Shown here: positions 25,020-33,892 of the stretch, piece by piece
Layout of the letters: each line of letters opens with the position of its first letter
Numbering within the stretch: the stretch's first letter is position 1
Assembly: GCA_947494035.1 (NCBI GenBank)
Contig: CANLTN010000008.1
Coordinates: 1-64,000 of the forward strand
DNA length: 64,000 bases
Reading direction: 5' to 3'
DNA from: Pseudovibrio sp947494035
GTDB taxonomy: Bacteria > Pseudomonadota > Alphaproteobacteria > Rhizobiales > Stappiaceae
The notes under the pieces: generated by a model
What the model saw: only the letters and a program-made list of their open reading frames with translations
Told to the model about the DNA's origin: nothing
The model's database searches: none
Position numbers and translations under genes: made by a program

Positions 25020-25787
25020 CTAGAACAGATCCAGCTGCCCATTGTCTTTGGAAGAGCTGTTTGCAGCTTTCTTTCGCGGTTTTGGATCTGCTGGTTCCTT
25101 GATTGGTTGGGCGGGCGCAGGGATAACTTCCCGGACCCACAAAGACGGGTCATCATTTGCGACGCTGTTCACGCGGGTCGAGACGGGCGTTACGACCAGC
25201 AGATCATTTTCAGCCGGTTGCAGAAGCTTCACGGCATCACGGGCCATGATGGTGCCGGTATTCAGCCAGTCGCTAAACTGCTCCGGAGCAAGGATTGCGG
25301 GCATGCGGTGATGAATTGGCTTCATCATACTGTTCGCCTCGACGGTGATCACCGCTGCGGTATCAATATCCCCGCCTTCCGGATGGGAGTAGGTTTCCCA
25401 CAGGCCGGCGAAGGCCAGAAGACGTCCATCAGACGGTGCGACCCAATAGGGCTGCTTTGCCGCACCCTTGCGTTGCCACTCATAAAAACCATTTGCGGGG
25501 ATGAGACATCTACGGTGGCGAACGGCCGCGCGAAACGAAGGCTTTTGCTCCAGCGTTTCTGCCCTTGCATTGAGCAAAAGTGTGAAACTTGCAGGGTCTT
25601 TGACCCACGAGGGCACCAGCCCCCATCGGGCTAACCCAAAGTGGCGCCCACCATTTTCGTGCTTTACGAGTGCAATTGGCTGAGTCGGTGCTATGTTGTA
25701 TCTCGGTGGAAAATTCGGTTGCTCGACGTAATCAAACAGCGCTTTGACTTCTTCCGGAGACGCTGACAGGCTATATCTACCACACAT
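25020..25787 (-). CDS. SOS response-associated peptidase (YedK/HMCES family)
   Basis: A 255-residue protein beginning MCGRYSLS: Cys2 is the residue that forms a thiazolidine crosslink with abasic sites in single-stranded DNA after removal of Met1. The other active-site elements are visible: Asn in LLNARAET, Glu in NGFYEW, and His in HHRMPAIL. The protein protects abasic sites during replication. The last 30 residues are a lysine- and proline-rich tail beyond the usual domain. Confidence 0.95.
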   Translation of the reverse strand: MCGRYSLSASPEEVKALFDYVEQPNFPPRYNIAPTQPIALVKHENGGRHFGLARWGLVPSWVKDPASFTLLLNARAETLEQKPSFRAAVRHRRCLIPANGFYEWQRKGAAKQPYWVAPSDGRLLAFAGLWETYSHPEGGDIDTAAVITVEANSMMKPIHHRMPAILAPEQFSDWLNTGTIMARDAVKLLQPAENDLLVVTPVSTRVNSVANDDPSLWVREVIPAPAQPIKEPADPKPRKKAANSSSKDNGQLDLF

Positions 25788-25874
25788 GCAGATTACTCTG
25801 TTCGCATTTTTAGTAAAGTTGCAACCAATCGAGAGATAGGTTCCGAACTAGAGATAAGAAGCTGGGAGGGCACA

Positions 25875-26384
25875 ATGGATTTGTACTGCGATAAAATTGG
25901 TGACGGAGATCTTGCTCCGGAATTTTTAACGCATGCAAACATTAATCCATCCACCGGCCTTGCAACTGACTATCTAAATCATTTCAACGAAGTGGTTATG
26001 CTTCTTGAAATGCTTCCTGACATTCCCGAGTGCGCAGAAGATGTTGTGGCATGGGAACCAGCAGATTATATCACACATTTCAGCGCGTCTAAGTTTTCTG
26101 CAAAAGAACTGGCCATTCACGCCTATGGGGCTGTTGACGAACAGCTGCGCACTGCGCTTGAAAAGTGTATTGCCGAGATTGATCAGGAAGTGATCTCCTT
26201 ACAAATGATGCTGGGTTCCGGTGATGCAACCGACGAGCTACTTCAGATCGTTCAGGAAAAAGCGGTCACTGTCATTCGGCCACTGCTTTCGCGGGCAGGT
26301 TCGATCATCCACGGGCATCTGCCGGATGAGGCAGTCAGTGGTCAGGAAAGCACGCAAGCGGATGTCGACGCACTGTTTTCATGA
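25875..26384 (+). CDS. Conserved hypothetical protein next to NUDIX gene
   Basis: A 169-residue acidic, mostly helical soluble protein. I do not recognise a named domain, but the segment LNHFNEVVMLLEMLPDIPEC looks like a conserved core and I believe similar proteins occur widely in the order. Its stop codon overlaps the next start (ATGA at 26381-26384), so it is translationally coupled to the NUDIX hydrolase. The start has GGGAGG upstream. Confidence 0.8.
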   Translation: MDLYCDKIGDGDLAPEFLTHANINPSTGLATDYLNHFNEVVMLLEMLPDIPECAEDVVAWEPADYITHFSASKFSAKELAIHAYGAVDEQLRTALEKCIAEIDQEVISLQMMLGSGDATDELLQIVQEKAVTVIRPLLSRAGSIIHGHLPDEAVSGQESTQADVDALFS

Positions 26385-26794
26385 GCAACACAAGTTCTCC
26401 GCAGTATATTGAGGCGACCAGTGTTGCCTGTATTCAAGGCAACAAGATTCTGCTGGTGAAACGGGCTAATTCACCTTCCAAGGGTCTGTGGAGTTTTCCG
26501 GGCGGCAAAGTTCTGGCGGGCGAAAAACTGGAAGAGGCTGCCCAGCGCGAGTTGAATGAAGAAACATCTTTAAGCGCCTCAGACCTGAAGAGCTGGCGGG
26601 TCTCCTACCCTTCTCCCAAAGACAGTCAGGTACAATACCGCATTCACGTCTTCACCTGCACGCAAGTTGAGGGCGATGCAAAAGCTGGTTCTGATGCGTC
26701 CGAGCTGGGCTGGTACACTTGGGAAGAAACGCAGCATCTTCCTTTGGCTCCAGGGATGCAGCAACACATTATTGATCTCCTGAGAGGCAACTAG
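26381..26794 (+). CDS. NUDIX hydrolase
   Basis: A 137-residue protein with an intact Nudix box: GGKVLAGEKLEEAAQRELNEET at about residues 44-65 fits Gx5Ex7REUxEExG(S). The ASVACIQGNKILLVKRA opening strand is typical of ADP-ribose or nucleotide-sugar hydrolases and of MutT-like enzymes. The substrate is unresolved. It overlaps the preceding gene by four bases. Confidence 0.9.
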   Translation: MSNTSSPQYIEATSVACIQGNKILLVKRANSPSKGLWSFPGGKVLAGEKLEEAAQRELNEETSLSASDLKSWRVSYPSPKDSQVQYRIHVFTCTQVEGDAKAGSDASELGWYTWEETQHLPLAPGMQQHIIDLLRGN

Positions 26795-26909
26795 CCTCGC
26801 GCGGAACTCTGGTGGAGTAACACGGGAAAACCGGGAATCCCCAAGGTTCCATGGTGGACAGACTGCCGGGAGACAGCCATCCTTACAGAATCTAAGGCAA
26901 CCAAATGCT

Positions 26910-27395
26910 GTGGGATGTGGCTTGACTGACATTGAAAAACTTAATGGCTCGAGGCAACGGTTTGCGAAACCTGCCCGCTTATTTGGCCGGGGTTTTTGTC
27001 TTGCGCTGATGCTCTTGAGTGCGGCACCTGCTGCCGTTGCGCAAAGCACGCCGGAAGCCCCCGAACAACCAACGCAGCCTGAACTTAAAGAGCCGCCCTA
27101 CGAGCCGGAGCTCATTCGCCTCTCCGAGATTCTTGGGGCCCTTCACTATCTACGCCCACTGTGCGGTCATGATGAAGTGGATGAATGGCGCCAGCGCATG
27201 TATTCGTTGCTGGGGGCTGAAGTGCAAAATGAGTTGAGACGGCGGCGGCTGGTCGAACGGTTTAACCAAAGCTATCGCGGCTTCGCCTCGGTGTACCAAA
27301 CCTGCACTCCGGCGGCTGTTGAAGCCTCTCGCAGATTCGCGGATGAAGGGTTGATCATCACCCAAGAAGTTACTGGTAAGTACAGTCGAGACTGA
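26910..27395 (+). CDS. TIGR02301-type exported protein
   Basis: A 161-residue protein with an N-terminal signal peptide (hydrophobic 29-44, AVAQ cleavage site) followed by a proline-rich linker and a conserved domain reading YEPELIRLSEILGALHYLRPLC, then RRRLVERFNQSYRGFA. This pattern matches a conserved Hyphomicrobiales family that I recall as TIGR02301. Two cysteines (LC and TC) may pair in the periplasm. The frame opens with GTG at 26910; TTG at 26922 is an alternative. Function unknown. Confidence 0.78.
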   Translation: MGCGLTDIEKLNGSRQRFAKPARLFGRGFCLALMLLSAAPAAVAQSTPEAPEQPTQPELKEPPYEPELIRLSEILGALHYLRPLCGHDEVDEWRQRMYSLLGAEVQNELRRRRLVERFNQSYRGFASVYQTCTPAAVEASRRFADEGLIITQEVTGKYSRD

Positions 27396-27657
27396 CCAAT
27401 ACTTAGGTTGTATTCATTTTCCACAGACAATTTTTGCGTGTTTTTTGGATAATTGGGCCCTGCCACAAATATTAACCATAACTTGCAGAAGCTCTGGACG
27501 AGTTTACCAAAACATCAGTGAGTCGGTTGTTCCTGCGGGTTTGCGTGTTAACTTCCCTTTAACAGATAAGGCAAGCGATGCTTCATTTGTTTTCTTTTGC
27601 TCGTTACATGTAACGGCAAATAACAAGAAGCAACACATAGAGGGGCATGGAGCCAGC

Positions 27658-27933
27658 ATGATCAAGGACGACGCTATCGCCGGCGAATTCACCGAAGAAG
27701 TCGATGCATCTGATGCAGACATCCGCCGACTGGCTCTAAGCTTCATTCAGGAAGCATGGGAGGATGGTCTTTCTCACGGTATCGACAGTACAGCACTTGC
27801 ACATGCAGCGCTGTTCTCTGCCATGTTGGATCTAGTTTCTCTTTACGGAGAGGAAGCTGTTTCCAAGTTTGCGCAGGAAATACCAGAGCGCGTTGAGCGT
27901 GGTGATTATTCCATCGAGCGCCGCCTGCACTAG
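27658..27933 (+). CDS. Conserved hypothetical protein, small helical
   Basis: A 91-residue acidic helical protein. The ATG at 27658 is chosen because GGAG lies five bases upstream; the frame stays open upstream to 27445 but that part is AT-rich and not protein-like. The sequence SFIQEAWEDGLSHGIDSTALAHAALFSAMLDLVSLYGEEAV suggests two amphipathic helices. I do not recognise a domain. A terminator follows directly. Confidence 0.75.
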   Translation: MIKDDAIAGEFTEEVDASDADIRRLALSFIQEAWEDGLSHGIDSTALAHAALFSAMLDLVSLYGEEAVSKFAQEIPERVERGDYSIERRLH

Positions 27934-27959
27934 TCGCAGCACCGCTGACCTTTTCAGGA

Positions 27960-27984
27960 AGCTCCGAGTGATCGGGGCTTTTTT
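27960..27984 (+). terminator. Intrinsic terminator
   Basis: AGCTCCGA-GTGA-TCGGGGCT (one wobble) followed by TTTTT, just behind the small helical protein gene. Confidence 0.8.
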
Positions 27985-28003
27985 GATTCAGGGTAGCTGC
28001 TCT

Positions 28004-28636
28004 TTACAAAAGCAGTTCACTTGCAACCTTGGCGAGGATGAGTACAGCAAAGGCCCACAGGATAGCACCTGCGCCACGGTTGATGGCAGAGAGCCAGTTG
28101 TCATTCATGCTATTGCGTAGCTTGGAGACCAGAGCGGACAGGCAGGCCCACCATAAAAGCGAGCCACATAATACACCGATCACGAGCATCAAAGCGCTGA
28201 GGTACTCACCTTCTCCGGGCGCAAGATCTCCCAGCGAGCCAAAGATTGCGATAAACCCAAGGATTGTGCCGGGATTGGTCACAGTCATGGCAAAAGAAAC
28301 AAGCAATCCATGCCAGGCACTCGTCCCCCCGTTGCTGGCCCCTTTCAGATGCGGCTGAGAGTTGAAGACGACGATGCCGAAGATAATCAGCAGCCCCCCG
28401 CCCACAGTCTGGATGTAAAGCTCGTGGTCTGCAACAAACTCTGCAATCGCGGTAACACCGAACGCTGCGGCGGTCGCGAAGACACCATCGGCCAGCACGG
28501 CTCCCACTCCGGCAGTGAAGCCTGGAAGAAAGCCGTAGTGGACAGATCTTCTGATCGCCAACACGTTTACAGGGCCGATCGGTGCTGATGTGACCAGACC
28601 GATAATCAAACCTGTGATGAAGAGTTCAATGTTCAA
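28004..28636 (-). CDS. LysE family translocator
   Basis: A 210-residue inner membrane protein with six predicted helices and the family motif TSAPIGPVNVLAIRR near residue 16, followed by GFLPGFTAGVGAVLAD. The family exports amino acids or their derivatives. Substrate unknown. It converges with the gene on its left and is divergent from the exported protein gene on its right. Confidence 0.9.
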   Translation of the reverse strand: MNIELFITGLIIGLVTSAPIGPVNVLAIRRSVHYGFLPGFTAGVGAVLADGVFATAAAFGVTAIAEFVADHELYIQTVGGGLLIIFGIVVFNSQPHLKGASNGGTSAWHGLLVSFAMTVTNPGTILGFIAIFGSLGDLAPGEGEYLSALMLVIGVLCGSLLWWACLSALVSKLRNSMNDNWLSAINRGAGAILWAFAVLILAKVASELLL

Positions 28637-28807
28637 AGGCTCATTCCAAGCTTCTTGATTGCGGAGGAAACCAGTCAGATCTTCTTATAAATTCTCTAAA
28701 GAGCCTTTAGATTGTGCATAGGTATTCCTTCGTTTCTTCCTAGATCCCCAACAAGCCCTTAAACTGATAGGCAAAACACACGCCCATTTTCCGTTTCGGA
28801 GCACTTA

Positions 28808-29473
28808 ATGTATTCTCGCCTACTCTTCATAGGGTTACTCTGCGCCACGACTCCATCTTTGGCGGCAACCCAGGCAATTCCAACCGAAACGATTCGCATT
28901 CAACGACCCCAGGCCCCGCAATTTCCCCTTCTCAACGAAGGTTTCAACAGAGATACCAGTCTGGAAGACGCATTGGACGATATGCTTGCAGATGAGCCAC
29001 CTCTGCCTAAACTGGAGGTGATGTATGATGAGGGAATGCTGCCTGAAGCTGTGCGGGCCACTCGCGCGACACTCATCAAGATCGCTCGCAGTGGGGATGT
29101 GTCGGCTTTAGGACCTTTGTTTGGCAAACAGGAACGGCAACCGGAACTCTCATTTACACCAGTGCGCGATCCGGTTCGGTTCTTGAAAGACAGTTCCGGC
29201 GATGGTGAAGGACACGAGATCCTCGCAATTTTGCTGGATATCGCGGAAGCAGGCTATCTGCGGCTGAACGAAGGGACAGCAGAAGAGACCTATGTCTGGC
29301 CCTACTTTGCCCATTACCCTTTGCACGATCTGACCCCTCCTCAAAAGGTTGAAATGTACCAGATCGTTACAGCTGCAGATTACTTCCAGATGCTGGACTA
29401 TGGTGCCTGGACCTTCTACCGCCTCGGAATCTCCAAGGATGGAGATGTGCAAAGCTTTATTGCCGGAGATTAA
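28808..29473 (+). CDS. Exported protein of unknown function
   Basis: A 221-residue protein with a signal peptide (residues 1-19, LAA cleavage). The mature part has an acidic N-terminal region, then a globular C-terminal portion with EETYVWPYFAHYPLHDLTPPQ and EMYQIVTAADYFQML. I do not recognise a domain name; the pattern of conserved aromatic residues suggests a lineage-conserved periplasmic protein. It is monocistronic. Confidence 0.72.
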   Translation: MYSRLLFIGLLCATTPSLAATQAIPTETIRIQRPQAPQFPLLNEGFNRDTSLEDALDDMLADEPPLPKLEVMYDEGMLPEAVRATRATLIKIARSGDVSALGPLFGKQERQPELSFTPVRDPVRFLKDSSGDGEGHEILAILLDIAEAGYLRLNEGTAEETYVWPYFAHYPLHDLTPPQKVEMYQIVTAADYFQMLDYGAWTFYRLGISKDGDVQSFIAGD

Positions 29474-29536
29474 GGCTCTGCTATGACCTCTCCCTAAAAC
29501 ACCATCAAGTGCTTTGCTGCGGGTCCTGCCGGTATA

Positions 29537-30277
29537 TCAACCGGCCTTGCGGACCTCGCGGCGGCTCTCGTTCCCTGCGTGCAACAGATCCATCTGTTCG
29601 GGTTTTTCCATGAAGCGCGTGTAGAAGCTGCCATCCAGTTCCGTGTAGCAGGCATAGCCCTGATATAGCGGCAGGACGCGCAGTTTGGCCCGGTTTTCTT
29701 TTGCCAAGTGTTCCATGACCTCATGAAAGTTTTCACGGGGCAAGGCATGGGATTGACCGAGCCACTTCTGCAACATCAACTTGAACAGGCTGGGTAGTCT
29801 GTCCTGCTGACCGAAATCGACGATGGAGAGCTGGCCACCTTCTGCCAGAAGTCTGGCGCTGTTGTGCAACGCCTCTTCCCAGTGCGGGATCATGGAGACA
29901 CAGTAGGACAGGAACACCCGGTCAAAGGTGTCGATGCCAAACTTTTCGAATGGATCAAACTTTGTTGCATCCCCTTGTGCCAGATGGATGCGGTGCGAGA
30001 GGTTCGCTTTGTGTATGTTTGCTTCTGCGGTCTTCAGCATCTGGGAGGAAATATCCATGCCAAAGAACTGGCAGGTTGGATAGACCTTTGCAGCTTCAAT
30101 GAGATTACGTCCGGTGCCACAGCCGATTTCCAACAGTGTGCTGCCGCGCGGCGCTGACAACTGCTTGATCAGATGATCACGGCCAAGAAGGTAATGCTTT
30201 CTGGTCAGATCGTAATAATGCCGTTGGTTCTTATAGATTTTATCCATCAGTGAGGCTGAGGACTTTTCTATCGTCAT
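29537..30277 (-). CDS. btaB: BtaB-like SAM-dependent methyltransferase (betaine lipid synthesis type)
   Basis: A 246-residue methyltransferase. The opening MDKIYKNQRHYYDLTRKHYLLGRDHLI, the SAM motif LEIGCGTGRNLIEAA, SYCVSMIPHWEEAL and IVDFGQQ match diacylglyceryl-homoserine N-methyltransferase BtaB as I remember it. BtaB makes the betaine lipid DGTS that replaces phospholipids under phosphate limitation. Its usual partner BtaA is not upstream here. The start overlaps the stop of a short upstream frame by ATGA, and GAGG precedes the start. Confidence 0.7.
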   Translation of the reverse strand: MTIEKSSASLMDKIYKNQRHYYDLTRKHYLLGRDHLIKQLSAPRGSTLLEIGCGTGRNLIEAAKVYPTCQFFGMDISSQMLKTAEANIHKANLSHRIHLAQGDATKFDPFEKFGIDTFDRVFLSYCVSMIPHWEEALHNSARLLAEGGQLSIVDFGQQDRLPSLFKLMLQKWLGQSHALPRENFHEVMEHLAKENRAKLRVLPLYQGYACYTELDGSFYTRFMEKPEQMDLLHAGNESRREVRKAG

Positions 30278-30516
30278 TTCACTTCCCTCACATGCTTATT
30301 CTTGTTTAGTTTTTGATGTCGAGGTGGAAACCACCAAATTCTTAGTGGAGCGACCCAGCGTGTGGAGAATAACGCGCGCTCCTGATCGTGCCGTTCTGGA
30401 TATTCCTGCCCAAAAGTTTGTTCAGCAGCCTGATTATCCAAACGCTCCGTGAAAGAGCGATTAACAACGCGCACACGGGCGGCTCTTTTGCGATTTTGCG
30501 GGAAGTACTCAGGCAT
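30274..30516 (-). CDS. Short basic open frame coupled to the BtaB-like gene, doubtful
   Basis: An 80-codon frame rich in Arg, Gln and Trp that begins right after a stop codon and ends in TGA overlapping the next ATG. The four-base overlap suggests translational coupling, but the start has no ribosome binding site and no family is recognised. It could be a real leader protein, a decayed gene, or chance. Confidence 0.3.
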   Translation of the reverse strand: MPEYFPQNRKRAARVRVVNRSFTERLDNQAAEQTFGQEYPERHDQERALFSTRWVAPLRIWWFPPRHQKLNKNKHVREVK

Positions 30517-30788
30517 CAGCTAGGGGGAATGTGTTTACAGTCCCTTACGGCTCCATCTCAACCTCGCCAGTTGACTGTGGTTTCGGGGGTGCTGGCATTT
30601 TTTGATCCTCCGCAGTCTCAAGGTATTTACCTTGCTTGTCCTGTCAAAATTCTTCCAAAATGGAGAGCGCAGCGTTCCCCTAAAATTGACCCCAGTTCAC
30701 CCACAGAAACAATTCTTTTCCCATGGTGCGCGCATGGCTGATAGGTTATGAAACACTCTTGTTGTTTTATTCATTGGAGGGACCGCCC
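30517..30788. other. Non-coding or decayed stretch between divergent genes
   Basis: On the minus strand a GGAGG site stands eight bases before an ATG at 30598 that opens only 17 codons (MPAPPKPQSTGEVEMEP) before a stop. Together with the following short frame this looks like either a tiny leader peptide or a broken gene. Nothing recognisable on the plus strand except the ribosome binding site of the next gene. Confidence 0.4.
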
Positions 30789-31631
30789 ATGGCATCTCAT
30801 TGCACCATTCTCCAGTCACGTCGGCTCGTGAAGGTTTTTGGCGAAGATGCCAAGGAGTTCCTACAGAATCTGGTCAGCTGTGATGTGAGCGACCTTGGCG
30901 CTACATCCAGCGCGTTTGGCGCTTTGCTTACGCCTCAGGGCAAGATCCTCTGGGACTTCTTTGTGTTTGCTGATGAGCAGACTGGTGGTTTCCTAATGGA
31001 TGTGAGCGCCGATGAGCTGGAGGCATTCTCCAAGCGTCTGGCATTTTACAAGCTGCGCGCCAAAGTTACCGTCGAACACGCAGATGAAGACACCCATGTT
31101 GTTGCAGCATGGGGAGCGGACTTACCCACGGACAAGCCGCTGGACCCACGCCTTGCGGAAATGGGCGTTCGTTATGTTGCTTCTGGTGCGGTTGCGCAGA
31201 CAGCCTCTGAAGCTGACTATCATGCGCACCGTATTGGCCTTGGCATTCCTCAGAGCGGACTGGACTTTAAGCTGGCAGATGTGTTTCCGCATGATACTGA
31301 TATGGACAGCCTCAATGGAGTTGCCTTTTCCAAGGGCTGTTTTATCGGGCAGGAAGTTGTTTCGCGCATGAAGCACCGTGGGACCGCCCGCAAGCGGATT
31401 ATCAAGGTTTGTGCAGAGACTGCCCTTCCAGCTGCCGGAAGCGATATTCTGGCGGGTGAGAAGAGTGTTGGCTCTCTGGGCTCGTCGGATGGTTCCAAAG
31501 GGCTGGCATTGTTGCGGCTTGACCGGGCCAAGACGGCGATGGATGCAGGGGTGCCGCTGACCTGTGAGGGTGTTGTGCTGACCCCTTCCATTCAGGAGTG
31601 GGCAAGTTTCAGCTGGCCTTCCTCTGATTAA
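30789..31631 (+). CDS. ygfZ: YgfZ/GcvT-domain folate-binding protein
   Basis: A 280-residue protein related to the T-protein of glycine cleavage. The YgfZ signature KGCFIGQEVVSRMKHRG is present with its invariant cysteine. YgfZ binds tetrahydrofolate and helps maintain certain Fe-S enzymes, such as the tRNA thiotransferase MiaB. The start at 30789 has GGAGGG seven bases upstream; in-frame codons upstream are not likely used. The next three genes follow on the same strand with minimal gaps. Confidence 0.92.
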   Translation: MASHCTILQSRRLVKVFGEDAKEFLQNLVSCDVSDLGATSSAFGALLTPQGKILWDFFVFADEQTGGFLMDVSADELEAFSKRLAFYKLRAKVTVEHADEDTHVVAAWGADLPTDKPLDPRLAEMGVRYVASGAVAQTASEADYHAHRIGLGIPQSGLDFKLADVFPHDTDMDSLNGVAFSKGCFIGQEVVSRMKHRGTARKRIIKVCAETALPAAGSDILAGEKSVGSLGSSDGSKGLALLRLDRAKTAMDAGVPLTCEGVVLTPSIQEWASFSWPSSD

Positions 31632-31680
31632 GAGATACTCTTTGAGACCGACCAACCCTGACGACTGGCTTGATTGACAT

Positions 31681-32322
31681 ATGTGCGCAGACCTTTCCTC
31701 ATCTTCTCCACGGGCCTGGCAACGGATGCTTTCCGGCAGGCGGCTTAATCTGCTTGATCCTTCTCCGCTGGATGTTGAACTTTCCGACATTGCACACGGA
31801 CTGGCACGCGTTGCGCGCTGGAATGGTCAGACGATTGGGGATCATGCCTTCTCGGTGGCACAGCACTGTGTGGTGGTGGAAGAGATTGCTTTGATGCTGA
31901 AGCCGGAACTGGATGTACAGTGGCGCATGGCGATCCTGTTGCATGATGCGCCCGAGTATGTGATCGGGGATATGATCTCGCCATTTAAAAACGTGATGGG
32001 TGGCACCTACAAGGCGGTTGAGGAGCGGCTTCACCATGCCATTCACCGCGCCTTTGATTTGCCAGAAGACCTGCCTGTCAGCATTACCAAGCTTGCGAAG
32101 AAAGCTGATATTATCAGCGCTTATTTAGAAGCCATCCATCTGGCGGGCTTTAGCAAGGAAGAGGCTGACAAGATTTTTGGAAAACCGGCCAAAGTCAGTG
32201 CAGGACAGTTGGAGATTTTGGCGCAGCGCATCATACCGCTGCCAACCAAGGATGCGCAGGCGCAATTTCTGGCGCGGTTTGCAGAGCTGAATGAGGCCCG
32301 CAAGACCAGTGGAGGTCGCTAA
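31681..32322 (+). CDS. HD domain hydrolase (YfbR-like)
   Basis: A 213-residue HD-superfamily metal phosphohydrolase. The metal-binding pattern is visible as VAQHCVVV, then LLHDAPEYVIGDM, and a distal aspartate in KADIISAYLEA. Relatives include YfbR 5'-deoxynucleotidase and other nucleotidases. Its stop codon overlaps the start of the phosphatase gene (TAATG). Confidence 0.88.
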   Translation: MCADLSSSSPRAWQRMLSGRRLNLLDPSPLDVELSDIAHGLARVARWNGQTIGDHAFSVAQHCVVVEEIALMLKPELDVQWRMAILLHDAPEYVIGDMISPFKNVMGGTYKAVEERLHHAIHRAFDLPEDLPVSITKLAKKADIISAYLEAIHLAGFSKEEADKIFGKPAKVSAGQLEILAQRIIPLPTKDAQAQFLARFAELNEARKTSGGR

Positions 32323-32846
32323 TGCTGCATGTGTGCCCTCTTTCCAAACTGGAAGACACCTTGGTTTCATCCGGCCCCAGCCATGTGCTTTCTCTCGTTT
32401 CGCCCGGAACCGAGGTGAACTTGCCGGTGGAGCCGAAGCCTGCCCACCATCTGGTTCTAGAGTTCAATGATATTGCCGAGGAACGTGATGGCCTGCTTGC
32501 GCCTAAACTAGAGCATGTGGAGCGGTTGCTGGATTTTGCCCGTCCGGTCGCGTGCGCAGGGTCTTTGCTGGTGCATTGCTGGGCGGGTGTCAGCCGGTCC
32601 ACAGCTGCGGCCTACATTATTATGTGCGCGGCATTGCCCGAGGTTGACGAGCACTTACTGGCACAGCACTTGCGTAGTGTTTCTCCTGTTGCCACGCCCA
32701 ATCCATTACTTATCTCATTGGCAGACACTCTTTTGCAGCGTAATGGGCGCATGGTACAATCGATCAAAGACATTGGTCGCGGCGCAGACACATTTGAGGG
32801 CAACCAGTTCTTACTGGACCCTGCCGCCCTTGTTGAACTGGCATGA
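32322..32846 (+). CDS. Tyrosine phosphatase family protein
   Basis: A 174-residue protein with a P-loop HCWAGVSRSTAAAYI (Cx5R) near residue 85, the nucleophile loop of cysteine phosphatases. The general acid may lie in the preceding aspartate-rich segment. It overlaps the HD hydrolase gene by one base and the start of the downstream frame, so the three genes form one operon. Substrate unknown. Confidence 0.88.
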   Translation: MLHVCPLSKLEDTLVSSGPSHVLSLVSPGTEVNLPVEPKPAHHLVLEFNDIAEERDGLLAPKLEHVERLLDFARPVACAGSLLVHCWAGVSRSTAAAYIIMCAALPEVDEHLLAQHLRSVSPVATPNPLLISLADTLLQRNGRMVQSIKDIGRGADTFEGNQFLLDPAALVELA

Positions 32847-32866
32847 CAAAAACGGAGCAGACCTTG

Positions 32867-33892
32867 ATGAGCAATGCGGTGAAAACAGGAAATGCGGCCC
32901 CAGAAGGTGCTGACATGGAGCCTGTCGAGCTTGGCATTGGTCTGAACGCTGTGATTGTTTCCGTGAAAGACAAGGTTCCATTTGTTCTGACCGTACCGCA
33001 ACGTGTGCCGGATGAACTTTCCGGTTTGCCTTCCGGCCCGTTTGACCCACGGGTTCACCGCACCTTTGAGTTGGGCTTGCGGGCCTTTGTGGAGGAGCAG
33101 ACTGCGCTTCATATTGGCCATGTGGAGCAGCTTTACACATTTGGTGACCGTGGCAGGTACTCTCTGGCAAAAGCTGGCGAACCCCACATGGTCTCTGTGG
33201 GCTATCTGGCCTTGACCCGTCAGACCCCTGAATCTGAAAGGTTGCTTGCCCAACAAGGCGCACGGTGGCGGCCTTGGTATGATTTCTTTCCCTGGGAAGA
33301 CTGGCGCGGCGGACAGCCAAAGATGCTGGAGACGATTATTCACCCCAGCATGGAGGCTTTCAGCAGGACACCGGACGAGGATGCGCGGACCTATCAGGAA
33401 CTGAGCCGGAAAGACCGCTACCAGCTTGCTTTTGGCGTGGGCTCGTTGAAGTGGGATGAGGAACGTGTGCTGGACCGCTACGAGCTGCTTTATGGCTCTG
33501 GCCTCATGTATGAAGCACTACGGGATGGTCAGCCGACGGCATTGGAGCGTGGCACCCAGCCGGATCTTGGCGAGGGCCTTGCCCATGATCACCGCCGCAT
33601 TCTGGCGACCGCGCTTTCGCGGTTGCGGGCCAAGTTGAAATACCGGCCTGTGGTGTTCGAATTGATGCCACCAGAGTTTACGCTGACCGATCTACAGCAG
33701 ACAGTAGAGGCTATTTCCGGTCGCCATCTGCATAAGCAGAACTTCCGCCGTCTGGTGGAAACCGGGCAGCTGGTTGAGCAAACGGGCAGAACCTCAACTG
33801 CGACTGGTGGCCGCCCTGCCGCGCTTTACCGATTCAGAAGAGACATCCTGAAAGAGCGCCCTGCACCGGGGTTGCGTGTCAGCCTGCTCTGA
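32867..33892 (+). CDS. Nudix-like transcriptional regulator (NrtR/NadQ type)
   Basis: A 341-residue protein. The N-terminal part (about 15-150) resembles a Nudix fold but the catalytic box Gx5Ex7REUxEExG is absent. The C-terminal part, from about residue 240, is winged-helix-like: FTLTDLQQTVEAISGRHLHKQNFRRLV and TGGRPAALYRF, the arrangement of NrtR-type regulators of NAD metabolism. From memory, a related alphaproteobacterial regulator called NadQ controls nadABC, and a nadABC operon lies 5 kb to the right. The start at 32867 has GGAG nine bases upstream; ATG 32843 is in frame. DNA binding and ligand are inferred. Confidence 0.75.
   Translation: MSNAVKTGNAAPEGADMEPVELGIGLNAVIVSVKDKVPFVLTVPQRVPDELSGLPSGPFDPRVHRTFELGLRAFVEEQTALHIGHVEQLYTFGDRGRYSLAKAGEPHMVSVGYLALTRQTPESERLLAQQGARWRPWYDFFPWEDWRGGQPKMLETIIHPSMEAFSRTPDEDARTYQELSRKDRYQLAFGVGSLKWDEERVLDRYELLYGSGLMYEALRDGQPTALERGTQPDLGEGLAHDHRRILATALSRLRAKLKYRPVVFELMPPEFTLTDLQQTVEAISGRHLHKQNFRRLVETGQLVEQTGRTSTATGGRPAALYRFRRDILKERPAPGLRVSLL

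Noticed and set aside
30388..30741. A 117-codon plus-strand frame upstream of ygfZ
   Set aside because: Runs against the more plausible minus-strand short frames, has no ribosome binding site and overlaps the leader of ygfZ.
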